Below are positions 31,689 to 41,539 of a DNA stretch of 64,000 nt, one piece after another. The notes under the pieces were generated by a model, which was given only the letters and a program-made list of their open reading frames with translations, was not told the origin of the DNA and did no database searches. Source of the stretch: Eutreptiella sp. 'Long Island Sound 2002' (taxonomy: Eukaryota > Euglenozoa > Euglenophyceae > Eutreptiales > Eutreptiaceae). The stretch spans positions 6,525,753 through 6,589,752 of the forward strand of contig OZ038395.1 of assembly GCA_964036045.1 (NCBI GenBank), read 5' to 3'. Both the position numbers and the translations under genes were made by a program. Every line of letters starts with the position of its first letter. Position 1 is the stretch's first letter.

Positions 31689-34632
31689 TGACGCGTTCCC
31701 GTGGGGGGCCGGCCACGGGACGCTGCGGTGGACACACGCAAGTGAGCAGGCAGGCAAAGCACTACGCTCACAAGGGCATCAATGCGTTGTCATGTGACAA
31801 AGCGTTTCAGAATCCTTGCCACTCTGCAAAGAGGGAACGAAAGTATGTACAGCAACACATCAGGATATGTACACATGGGGTTAAGACTGGACTGGGGTAA
31901 GGGCATCACAGGACCATAGACACTCAGTCCCAACTCATATCCCAATCCCAGGTCCGACCCTCTCAGTGGCTGATGGGGGCGGGGGCTCAAACACAACCCA
32001 TGCCCTGCTCAGTCCGGACCCTGAAACCCTGCCAATAGGGGGGGTGTCCCGCCCAGCCACAGGCGAGTTCCTGGGAACCAAGCAGCTCCAAGGCCAACCG
32101 ACAGTGGCTCCCTATGCTCCCTTAACGGCAGGTCCCAACTCCACTCTGAGCCAGAGATATGGCCCCGCCATCATCACCCAGGAGTTGGTAGCTGAAAATG
32201 GGCTGTTTCAGCCCAAACTGAAATTAACTCAAAAATCCCCAATATTGACCCCTCGTCCGGACCTGCCAGAGGTAGGGACGAGGCAACTGACCCTGTGCCC
32301 TTCGAGTACTAACTCCCTGGAGCCCTCACCCAACTTGGTTCCCTCTGAGGTCCCGGCATCAGGGCAACACGGATGAGTCAAGTGGGGTCATGATGCCAAA
32401 ATCACCAAAATTGGCGTCATTCCCACGCGTGGCTCGCTCGGCCAAGGTAAGGCCAATGGCTCACAGGGTAGGAGGCAGGACCTAGGACTTATATCTGAGT
32501 GCACAACTTGAATTTAGGTCCGGGCTCCCTATGGGCTTAGAGAAATGGGGCCGCCAATTGACCACACGGAAGGGGGAAATTGGGGTCCCAAAATTGGGTC
32601 ATTTTGGCTGCCTGAAATGAGCCAAAATTCGGTGTGCTCCCAATAGTATATCTCCACGCCGGCTTGGAGATCAGATCCGCCATTCCATACGTGATCCACC
32701 GGGAGTCCAACGGAGACTCCCATGCCCTTGGCTCTCAAAGATCTCCATGCCACCTGGCGTGGTGATGATCCCAATTGGATCCACAAATGCAAAAATGGCA
32801 AAATTGCCCATATTCAATTTGGCCTAGCGCCTTAACGAAGGCGGCTCCGCTTCGCCCACGTGGTGTGTGGACCATGGGGACCATTACCCATCACACCCAT
32901 GTCATATATGGTCCATTGGTCCATGCGTCCGGCGTGCACGAGGGTTAGAACATAGTGCACGGCGGGCAACAAAAGTAGAAAATTGCTCAAAATGGTCAAA
33001 AATGCGCACACTCATGGTTGGGGCAAATGAGGCACATGCCCGACTTGGACCCGAGTGTGCCATAGGATTGATATCAAGTCATATGTGTCCAACATATCTT
33101 TGGGGCGTCGCCCAACTCCTCCGGTATTGGGAATGGCAGGGTCGCCAAGTGAGCCCATGATTTGGGATAGTCCCAAATCGCCAACATGGCGGCCACGGTA
33201 TGCCAAGCCTAAGAGGAGTTATTCGCCGGGTCCAAGATATGTTGGCTACCCAAGTGTGTACCCTCATAACATACTTGGGTCATGATGTCAATTGAGCGCA
33301 ACGTTGAGATACACGGTCGCCACTTGACATCATGACGAGCCAAAAATGGCAAAATTGGCACAAAGACACACAAAAGTGCATTGAAAGGTGCACAATTATA
33401 TTATAATATCTTTGGCTTGGATCGTGCAATCAACTAATCCTTCTAAACACAATGACTTGACACCAATGACCTTCGATCCCACATATGTGCTCCACTTGGG
33501 GCGCCTTGAAAGGTTACGAGCGCTACTTCCCAAGTGGGCACATGAAAATATGGAAAATTGCAAAATACACACCTTGCTCCCAACGCATCGCTTCGGGATC
33601 GCCATACAAGCTTCCCTTCACGAAGGTTAGACTTGCAATTGACCGTAGGGAGTATGGAGAAGGGGCTTGCACAATGTGAGGTCCATTGGCGGGCTTGGCT
33701 TGGAGTAATGGACCCGCCAAATGGGCACGCAACACAACACATGGCACATACCACATATTGCCCAAAAAGGCAGCTCCCACCACGATATGTCATGCCCCTC
33801 CAAGGGCATAACTTTGTGTCAATCGCTCATAGGAACTCAAGGAGAGTTCCTATGCAACACCAACACTTGCGCGCTACACTCGGAAGTTATGATAACGCAC
33901 GCAATGTCATGGCCAAAGAGTTATAACGCAAACTCTACCCTCTTGACCATGATCCATTACACTAGCGCGCACGTGTGGAAACGCAAGGCATATAATGCTT
34001 CCCAAATTACGTCGGGAGTATTGTGAATACATCCCACGTTTCCTTATCGTCGATACTCGCAAGCGGCACGAGATATGACCTTCACAAGTGGCCTCACGAA
34101 TCAACTTTGTTTTGCCCATATCTTTGAGACAAATGGGGGGCAAGAGAAAAGGAAAGTTGCTTCGTGCATAGGGAAGCACGTAGGTCCACTCGAAGGAGGT
34201 CAAATCAAGTGCGGGGATGTCGAAGTCGAAAATCCGATTTCGACATCCTGAAAAATTCGGATTAAGGTTGCGAGTATTAATTGTGAAAATTGCGGAAGCA
34301 TCCATGCAGTTCCTGGCGACTTTGGAGCCTTCGTGACGGATTGCGTTAAAATTTCCATTATAAACAGTTAAACTGGCGGTTACGGTAAATTCGCGATCCA
34401 ACCGCCAGCAGTCAAAATAGTGAATATCAGAACGGAAGCGTAAAAATTGACGGAAACAATATGAAAATAAAACCCTGTTGATTCCTGATATTCTGATACA
34501 CAAATCTCCGCTGGCGGTGCATCGGTTGCCGATGCGGGGCTTCACGGCACGGAACACGCCGTACATGGGGTTAGTGGACCGGAGACCGGTTGTATGCCGT
34601 AACCTGGCCATGGGGTTCTGGGTACCGCTTCA
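31689..34632 (-). repeat. LTR-D (5' LTR of outer element)
   Basis: 2944 bp, partner of LTR-A, with the 234-codon ORF at 33907-34611, inverted repeat 33279-33336, hairpin 33828-33854 and TATA-like block 33396-33409. Ends TACCGCTTCA before TSD CTTT. Confidence 0.93.
33907..34611 (-). CDS. ORF of 234 codons inside LTR-D
   Basis: I noticed one residue (Gln/Arg) different from the LTR-A copy. Unknown function, possibly chance. Confidence 0.25.
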   Translation of the reverse strand: MARLRHTTGLRSTNPMYGVFRAVKPRIGNRCTASGDLCIRISGINRVLFSYCFRQFLRFRSDIHYFDCWRLDREFTVTASLTVYNGNFNAIRHEGSKVARNCMDASAIFTINTRNLNPNFSGCRNRIFDFDIPALDLTSFEWTYVLPYARSNFPFLLPPICLKDMGKTKLIREATCEGHISCRLRVSTIRKRGMYSQYSRRNLGSIICLAFPHVRASVMDHGQEGRVCVITLWP

Positions 34633-34636
34633 CTTT
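34633..34636. repeat. Target site duplication, outer element, right copy
   Basis: CTTT matching 264-267. Confidence 0.75.
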
Positions 34637-35128
34637 CACCGCTCCTCTTGTCCATCTTGGTCTTGTAGCGACAGGAGGCTATCTTCTCAAGGGTAGACTC
34701 CATATTAGGAATGGACCCCGAGTGGTTCAGCGTTTTCTTGTTCAGCTCTCCGTAGTCCACTACCAGCCGTTTGGCTGTAGACCCAGGTTTAGCTACCAGG
34801 AAACAGGGGCTGCAGTGTAGGGGGTAGTCCCCGTCCGTGTACTCCAGGACTAGGCCAGCGTCGATACATTCTTGTATCCGTCGCTCGATCCCGCCGGCCT
34901 GCTCTTTAGGAGCTGAATAGGGTCTCCTCCGGATCTTGTGACCGACGAACTCGGGTTTCAGCTTGAGGTCCACCTGTACCAGCTTGTCACATGAGGCTGG
35001 AGGGGGTAATTCTCCGAACACCTCCAGATAGGTCCTTATAAGCTTCTGCACCCCCGGGTCCAATAGCTTGATCTTGTCCTCCATGTCCTCGTCAGAGTGT
35101 AAGTTGCTTGCCCCCTGAGTAATAGACG
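34637..35128 (-). pseudogene. Family 2 RT N-terminal part, inverted
   Basis: Minus-strand frame beginning upstream of MEDKIKLLDPGVQKLI. It contains fingers/palm motifs of a Ty3-type RT: LVVDYGELNKKT and KTKMDKRSG. It stops right after KRSG, one base before the target duplication of the outer element. The rest of the RT lies on the plus strand from about 35129, so this about 490 bp piece is inverted relative to its own gene. About 40 residues of palm between the two pieces, as well as protease and most of gag, are missing. Confidence 0.85.
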
Positions 35129-36344
35129 TCGGGAGATGATGAACAAGATCTTGTCCATCCTACGAAGGAGACCTAAGGTGCAGGAGCTTATATCCCGTGG
35201 GGCCCAGATGGAAGCTCACATCGACGATGTATGCCTCGGGACCAATACCCAGGAGGACCACCTAATCCTCTTGGGTGAGTTCTTTGCGGTCTGCCAGGAG
35301 AGCCACACACGACTCAAGCTGGAGAAGTGTGAGTTCATGCAGGAGACCATGCAGTACCTGGGGTTTGACGTTGGCTATGGGTGGTGGACCCAAGCGGCCT
35401 CTAAGGCCAAACCACTGATGGATGCTAAGGTACGACACGAAGACCCCAAGAAAGGACTTCATGATGTACGCAGTTTCATTGGGGCTTGCACCTTCTATCG
35501 CCGCCATATCAAAAACTTCACCTACACCAGCGCCATTCTGACGGACTTGATCAAGAAGAGTACTACTTGGCGCTGGGGCCTACAAGAGCAACAAGCGTCT
35601 GACGAGCTCAAAGACAAGGTGGCCAACGCTAAGTGCTTGGGCGTGCCTAGGCCACAGGGGGAGATTATCCAGGTGACCGACGCCAGCAATGTGGGCGGTG
35701 GTGGAACGTTGTTCCAATGGCAAGCACTACAGAAGGAGGAGTTTGACTCGGCCATTTCCCAATGGGGGACGGAAGGTCTCAACCGAGATGGAACCCTCAA
35801 GCACAGCTACCCTGACGACAAGTGGGTCCTAGTACCTCTGGGCCACTGGAACTGGAAATGGAACCAGGCCAGGGGGAACTACTTCACTTATGAGCAGGAA
35901 TTGCTCGCGGGTATGCTAGTGCTATCCTCACAAGCACGACTGTTGGGGAGTAACCCTGTGGTCTGGCTGTGCGACCAAGAGCCGGTCCGCACTTTCCAGA
36001 AGGGCCCCCTACCTGAGAAGGCCAAGCTACGGCGCTGGTGGACCTACCTCAGTCAACTACGGCTGACGGTACACCATATCCAGGGAGTGAAGAACAAGTG
36101 TGCAGACTACATCAGCCGCAACAACTTCGACGCCCTGATTGGTGCCCGGTCTGAAGCGCTGGCTAAAGTGGCGTTCAGCCGTATGGACGTCCACTTGGAC
36201 CTCAACATGACGATGATACGCCCCCTGGATGGACTCCAACAGTCGGAGTACCTGAAGGAGTTTGAAGATATCTACAAGCGCCTGGAGAAACGCCTTGAAC
36301 CCCTCCTGGTCAACCAAGATCAGTGGAAGAGGGACAAGAGCTAC
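35129..36344 (+). pseudogene. Family 2 RT C-terminal part and RNase H
   Basis: Opens with EMMNKILSILRRRP, continues with the catalytic box HIDDV (usual YxDD, Tyr replaced by His), then YLGFDVGYGWW, the SFIGACTFYRRHI thumb/connection, and an RNase H-like region (VTDASNVGGG; YEQELLAGMLVLSS; WLCDQEPV; HHIQGVKNKCADYISR). The frame ends in a TGA supplied by the LTR of the element inserted at 36345 and resumes at 40091 in register. In my recollection the closest style of sequence is Ty3-like elements of dinoflagellates; this is unverified. Confidence 0.88.
36341..36344. repeat. Target site duplication, non-autonomous element, left copy
   Basis: CTAC, matched at 40087-40090. Preceded by G on the left, while the LTR ends in A on the right, so the duplication is 4 bp. 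Confidence 0.85.
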
Positions 36345-37231
36345 TGAAGCATTGGGGGGAGGGCAACCTCCAAGCTTCCCTTGGCATGCTCGACCCCAAA
36401 CCCATGAAATCCAAGACTTGAACTCGAATTTGGGATTCTCCAAAGAATTCTGTGATCCTTGCCTCGGCCATGACACAATCTGGCGTCCTGGGCAAGAGAT
36501 GAAGGTATATGTAGACAATAATAAACATGTAGACAAGTAATATGTATATGTAACAATTCTGTACTATAAAATAGCATAAAAAAGAAGACGAAATGAAGGC
36601 GACGGCGTCGCCGCCATCAGAAAATCTGACGGCTACGAGGCGTCGCCATCAGGATCTCCACTGAGATCCTGCCCAAACTGGGCCAAACAGTGGCTTTTGG
36701 GCGAAAAACAATGAAATAAAGTGATTTTTGAGTCAAAAACACTCATTTCGCGTGTCTCCCCCCAACGCGTCGCGTAGCCGACACGACGCGTTTCTGTGCC
36801 AATTCAAAGTATATATGAAAAGGCCCACTGTTGGGCCACACCATGGGCGCCTGGGCGATTCCTGGGATCGCCTCAGGATTTTTGTAAAAATTCGTGAACG
36901 TGAATGTTTTCGCAAAATTGGACCTTCGCGGAACGCCGCGAAAAAGGTCACGTTATATTTCTTTATTTCTAAAAACGATAAATCTATAATAAAATAGATT
37001 AAAATCTCCAGAAATCGTGAAATAAAACTACGATCTGGAGCTGTGTCGCGCAGGCGACGACTGTCGTCGCCAGCCCAAAAATGACGAAAAAAGACGATTT
37101 CTGGGGTACTTTACAGAAATCCCACAGAAATCGAGATGCCGTAACATCAACAGGAAAATTCCTGAGCCAGCCTGGCGAAGAGCGCCACAGGCTGGGCAGC
37201 GGGTATGGGTGAAGCACCCCATACCGCTTCA
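36345..37231 (-). repeat. Left LTR of the non-autonomous element (3' LTR)
   Basis: Plus-strand start TGAAGCATTGGGGGG, end CATACCGCTTCA. Contains short dyads such as AGGATCTC-CACT-GAGATCCT near 36652. Its CGCCATCAGGATCTCCAC block also occurs in the family 1 3' noncoding region. Confidence 0.9.
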
Positions 37232-37589
37232 CCCCCCTCCTTAGAAGCCTTGCCTATATCCAAAGGAAGGCAAGGCCAAGGAGGCGCTCTGACCCCTGCA
37301 CTGCCCTGGTTTCAACCTGATTCAGCAGGACAGTGGGGGGGGGGGGGCTTCGTAAGGAATCTACATGCTCGGTCCATGTAGGTCCCTTTTTTTTTTCTTG
37401 AAATATTCATAGGGCAATTGCCCCCCAGGCGACCACACTGGTCCCTGGCACTCCCTGTGGCCTGTAGTTACATGAACAGAGGCGTTGCAGGTCCTTCCGA
37501 CCTGACTGATGGCGCTGAGGCGCACGTATTGGCCCTTTTTCTCCATAGGCATGGAAACATAATAATTCAATAAATTCAAAAAAAAATAT
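37232..37589 (-). repeat. Internal segment next to left LTR (duplicated at 38334-38693)
   Basis: Begins with the polypurine tract complement and includes a G-run (37335-37347), a T-run and ends AAAATATTTAGGG. The same segment, nearly identical, follows the truncated LTR copy. There its end continues into TTTAGGGTCAAACCC instead of an array. Confidence 0.8.
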
Positions 37590-37709
37590 TTAGGGTTAGG
37601 GTTAGGGTTAGGGTTAGGGTTAGGGTTAGGGTTAGGGTTAGGGTTGGGGTTAGGGTTAGGGTTAGGGTTAGGGTTAGGGTTAGGGTTAGGGTTAGGGTTA
37701 GGGTTAGGG
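37590..37709 (+). repeat. Interstitial telomere-like (TTAGGG) array, about 20 units
   Basis: About 120 bp of TTAGGG with one TTGGGG variant (near 37645). The left edge grows out of a natural TTTAGGGT present in the internal segment; the right edge runs abruptly into a mid-LTR sequence (GCCGCCATCAG). TTAGGG is the telomere unit of animals, most fungi and many protists. Confidence 0.9.
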
Positions 37710-38333
37710 CCGCCGCCATCAGAAAATCTGACGGCTACGAGGCGTCGCCATCAGGATCTCCACTGAGATCCTGCCCAAACTGGGCCAAACAGTGGTTTTT
37801 GGGCGAAAAACAATGAAATAAAGTGATTTTTGAGTCAAAAACACTCATTTCGCGTGTCTCCCCCCAACGCGTCGCGTAGCCGACACGACGCGTTTCTGTG
37901 CCAATTCAAACTATATATGAAAAGGCCCACTGTTGGGCCACACCATGGGTGCCTGGGCGATTCCTGGGATCGCCTCAGGATTTTTGTAAAAATTCGTGAA
38001 CGTGAATGTTTTCGCAAAATTGGACCTTCGCGGAACGCCGCGAAAAAGGTCACGTTATATTTCTTTATTTCTAAAAACGATAAATCTATAATAAAATAGA
38101 TTAAAATCTCCAGAAATCGTGAAATAAAACTACGATCTGGAGCTGTGTCGCGCAGGCGAAGACTGTCGTCGCCAGCCCAAAAATGACGAAAAAAGATGAT
38201 TTCTGGGGTATTTTACAGAAATCCCACAGAAATCGAGATGCCGTAACATCAACAGGAAAATTCCCGAGCCAGTCTGGCGAAGAGCGCCACAGGCTGGGCA
38301 GCGGGTGTGGGTGAAGCACCCCATACCGCTTCA
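37710..38333 (-). repeat. Truncated internal LTR copy
   Basis: 624 bp matching 36608-37231 of the left LTR. On the element strand it keeps the LTR start and loses the distal third exactly at the telomere-like array. Confidence 0.85.
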
Positions 38334-38693
38334 CCCCCCTCCTTAGAAGCCTTGCCTATATCCAAAGGAAGGCAAGGCCAAGGAGGCGCTCTGACCCCTG
38401 CACTGCCCTGGTTTCAACCTGATTCAGCAGGACAGTGGGGGGGGGGGGGGGCTTCGTAAGGAATCTACATGCTCGGTCCATGTAGGTCCTTTTTTTTTTT
38501 TTTCTTGAAATATTCATAGGGCAATTGCCCCCCAGGCGACCACACTGGTCCCTGGCACTCCCTGTGGCCTGTAGTTACATGAACAGAGGCGTTGCAGGTC
38601 CTTCCGACCTGACTGATGGCGCTGAGGCGCACGTATTGGCCCTTTTTCTCCATAGGCATGGAAACATAATAATTCAATAAATTCGAAAAAAAT
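38334..38693 (-). repeat. Second copy of the internal segment
   Basis: Near identical to 37232-37589, with small homopolymer length changes, and in its original junction with the TTTAGGG-headed repeats to the right. Confidence 0.8.
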
Positions 38694-38930
38694 ATTTAGG
38701 GTCAAACCCAAGGCAACGAATTCCTCGCGCCTGAATTTAGGGCCATTTCCTGCCCAAGGCAACCCGTGCCTGTTTAGGGTCGATTCCCAACCCAAGGCGA
38801 CGAATTAACGCGCCTGATTTGGGGGATTTAGGGTCATTTCCTACCCAAGGCGACCCGCGCCTATTTAGGGTGGGACCTCCCGGAGGGTCGACCAACCCAA
38901 GGCGACGAATTAACGCGCCTGCTTGTGCGG
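38694..38930 (+). repeat. Five degenerate tandem units headed by TTTAGGG
   Basis: Units of about 35-55 bp, each beginning TTTAGGG and containing CCCAAGGC. They end either ACGAATTAACGCGCCTG or ACCCGCGCCT, in rough alternation. A related block (CCCAAGACCGAATTAACGTGCC) occurs in LTR-E near 44828. Confidence 0.6.
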
Positions 38931-39198
38931 TTCGCAGATGGCGTCGTCGTCGCTGTGGTCGTCGCCCAGAGGTACAGATAGACTTCGGGGCTCCATAGGG
39001 TCCATGGGGAAGCCAAGGTCATTCCCATCGTAGGAGTCAAGGAATTCCTCCTTCATCATCTTGATGCCCTGGACCTTAGCTCCTGCAGTTTCCCAGCGAT
39101 CAGCGATCAGCGATCAGCGTACTCCTGCAGTCTGGGCGTCGTCGCCATCCGCAGGCCGTCACACCGCCTTGGTGGGCTTGGCGTCGGCAAAATTCTTT
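38931..39198. other. Remaining internal sequence of the non-autonomous element
   Basis: No ORF. Has a short CGATCAG triple repeat (about 39096-39117). The bases flanking the right LTR (AAAGAATTTTGCC on the element strand) would hold the primer binding site; they share only CAAAAG-like sequence with family 1. Confidence 0.5.
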
Positions 39199-40086
39199 TG
39201 AAGCATTTGGGGGGAGGGCAACCTCCAAGCTTCCCTTGGCATGCACGACCCCAAACCCATGAAATCCAAGACTTGAACTCGAATTTGGGATTCTCCAAAG
39301 AATTCTGTGATCCTTGCCTCGGCCATGACACAATCTGGCGTCCTGGGCAAGAGATGAAGGTATATGTAGACAATAATAAACATGTAGACAAGTAATATGT
39401 ATATGTAACAATTCTGTACTATAAAATAGCATAAAAAAGAAGACGAAATGAAGGCGACGGCGTCGCCGCCATCAGAAAATCTGACGGCTACGAGGCGTCG
39501 CCATCAGGATCTCCCCTGAGATCCTGCCCAAACTGGGCCAAACAGTGGTTTTTGGGCGAAAAACAATGAAATAAAGTGATTTTTGAGTCAAAAACACTCA
39601 TTTCGCGTGTCTCCCCCCAACGCGTCGCGTAGCCGACACGACGCGTTTCTGTGCTAATTCAAACTATATATGAAAAGGCCCACTGTTGGGCCACACCATG
39701 GGCGCCTGGGCGATTCCTGGGATCGCCTCAGGATTTTTGTAACAATTCGTGAACGTGAATGTTTTCGCAAAATTGGACCTTCGCGGAACGCCGCGAAAAA
39801 GGTCACGTTATATTTCTTTATTTCTAAAAACGATAAATCTATAATAAAATAGATTAAAATCTCCAGAAATCGTGAAATAAAACTACGATCTGGAGCTGCG
39901 TCCCGCAGGCGACGACTGTCGTCGCCAGCCCAAAAATGACGAAAAAAGATGATTTCTGGGGTATTTTACAGAAATCCCACAGAAACCGAGATGCCGTAAC
40001 ATCAACAGGAAAATTCCTGAGCCAGCCTGGCGAAGAGCGCCACAGGCTGGGCAGCGGGTATGGGTGAAGCACCCCATACCGCTTCA
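39199..40086 (-). repeat. Right LTR of the non-autonomous element (5' LTR)
   Basis: 888 bp, starts TGAAGCATTTGGGG, ends CATACCGCTTCA, nearly identical to the left LTR. Confidence 0.9.
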
Positions 40087-40090
40087 CTAC
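40087..40090. repeat. Target site duplication, non-autonomous element, right copy
   Basis: CTAC matching 36341-36344; the family 2 reading frame is collinear across it. Confidence 0.85.
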
Positions 40091-41539
40091 CTCTGGCACG
40101 AGGACCGCATCGTGGTGCCTAGTGACAGAGTCCCAGCGCTGCTGAAGTGGACCCATGAGTCCAGCGGTCATGTTGGTGCTGACCGTACCCTGAGGCTGTT
40201 CAAGCGGTGGTTCCGCACTACGTGGACTGACCACCAACTGCGGAAAACCATCCAGCCTATCGTGGACAAGTGCCCGTGCAGGTCCTGTAAACCAGGGGAT
40301 ATCAGGGACAGAGGTCTCTACTCGACCCTGCCCATCCCTCACTGTGCTAACAGTGTTCTATACGTGGACTACACGGAGATGCCGAAGTTCGGGGGCTATG
40401 ACTTCGCCCTCGTGGTAACCTGTGAGTTGACCAGGCGTACCAGGGTGTTCCCATGTACCAAGCACATTACCGGGGAGGAGACTATCAAGATACCCCTGGA
40501 GGAGTGGTTTTGTGTCTATGGGGCGCCCAAGGAGATCAACTCCGATGAGGACTTACGAGTACGCTCAGATACCGGTTGGTACAAGAGGGTCCTGAGATCC
40601 CTCAATGTCCAGGTGTCTACGGGAATCCCCTACTCGCACACGAGCAACCCCCTATGTGAGCGACAGATACGTGTCCTCAAGGAAAATTTAAGGTTATGGG
40701 GCAAAACTGAACGCACCAGAGACTGGGTGAGACTACTCCCCGTCATATCCTTGATGATGAACTCCGGAGAGAGTTCAGCTACTGGCTACTCGCCCCATGA
40801 GATATTCCTAGGGCGCCCGGCGTGGTTCCTACATGCCCCCTATCCAGAGGACATCCATTCTTCTGTGGGTGAATGGGTCCAAGAGAAACATACGAAGGTG
40901 GACAAGGCCAAGGCTATGCTCCAGAGAGTGAGGGAGCGTCAGTGGAACAAGAAGAACAGGCACCGAGTACCGGCCACCTCCCAAGAGGGGGACTGGGTGC
41001 TGGTGCACCTCAGTCGACTACCCGCCTGGCCACGCTCTACCAGCGATGACCCATACTTCGGACCGTACAAGATTCTATCAGTGGATGGAGACCGTATCAC
41101 CGTGCCTTGTTCTCCCCGTCTAAGGGCGACCCTGGTGTGCGCTGCTCAACACCTGAAGCGCTACTATGATCCTGAAGACCTCTGTGGGGAGGAGTGGGAG
41201 CTGAACGACGAGGAAATCGCCGCCCTAGACCTACAAGGGGCTGCCAGCCCTATGGAAGTTGAAGGGGAACTCCCCGACATTAACGCTGAGGACATGGCTA
41301 AGGAGGGCTTCTACCTGGTGAAGTCTGTCCTACGCCACCGCTATCACCTGGGTTGGCGCTTCCTCACCCTCTGGGAAGGGTTTGGAGTCGAAGAGGCCAC
41401 CTGGGAGCCCTTCTCCGCGTTTGTTCTACCTGAGGGACGCCTAAACTCAGTTCTGGTTGACTACTTGTCCCAGAACAACCTTGGTGAGTTGCTGAGGCTG
41501 GCTGAGAGGCTTGCCTCCAAGACTAAAGCTAGGGAATGA
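40091..41539 (+). pseudogene. Family 2 integrase and chromodomain (3' part of pol)
   Basis: Continues the RNase H frame of 35129-36344 after the insertion; 482 codons ending in TGA. It shows the zinc region (H...H and CPCRSC, residues about 20-70), a first catalytic Asp in LYVDYTEMP, a second in EINSDED, and a Glu in NPLCERQ about 37 residues later (the usual spacing is 35). A C-terminal chromodomain follows (about 415-465: YLVKSVL, FLTLWEGFG, ATWEPFSAFV). The part itself has no stop, so the rearrangement at the RT and the insertion are what disable the element. Confidence 0.9.

Larger units (their letters stand above)
268..34632 (-). mobile_element. Outer family 1 chromodomain Ty3/gypsy retrotransposon (interrupted)
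   Basis: LTR-A and LTR-D are 2944 bp direct repeats starting TGACGCG and ending GCTTCA on the plus strand, flanked by TSD CTTT. The internal part (3212-3395 plus 20586-31688) encodes gag and pol on the minus strand, so LTR-D is the 5' LTR. An element of the same family occupies 3396-20585. Diagnostic differences group A with D (for example the GGTGGACACACGCAAG start region) apart from B and C. I counted about 20 substitutions between A and D. Lesions in gag (1 bp deletion near 30311), pol (TAA at 26106-26108) and integrase (first catalytic Asp to Glu) make it non-autonomous. It itself sits inside a rearranged family 2 element. Confidence 0.93.
36345..40086 (-). mobile_element. Non-autonomous LTR retrotransposon with a telomere-like array
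   Basis: LTRs of 887-888 bp (36345-37231 and 39199-40086), TG...CA ends, TSD CTAC, inserted between RNase H and integrase of family 2. There is no coding capacity. On the minus strand its polypurine tract and LTR start (CTAAGGAGGGGGG then TGAAGCGGTA) are identical to those of family 1 over 23 bp, so family 1 probably supplies the enzymes. The inside is rearranged: a second truncated LTR (37710-38333) plus duplicated internal segment, separated from the left copy by TTAGGG repeats. Confidence 0.88.

Noticed and set aside
37590-37709. A true chromosome end
   Set aside because: The array is only about 120 bp and is flanked on both sides by the same retroelement and by collinear family 2 coding sequence.
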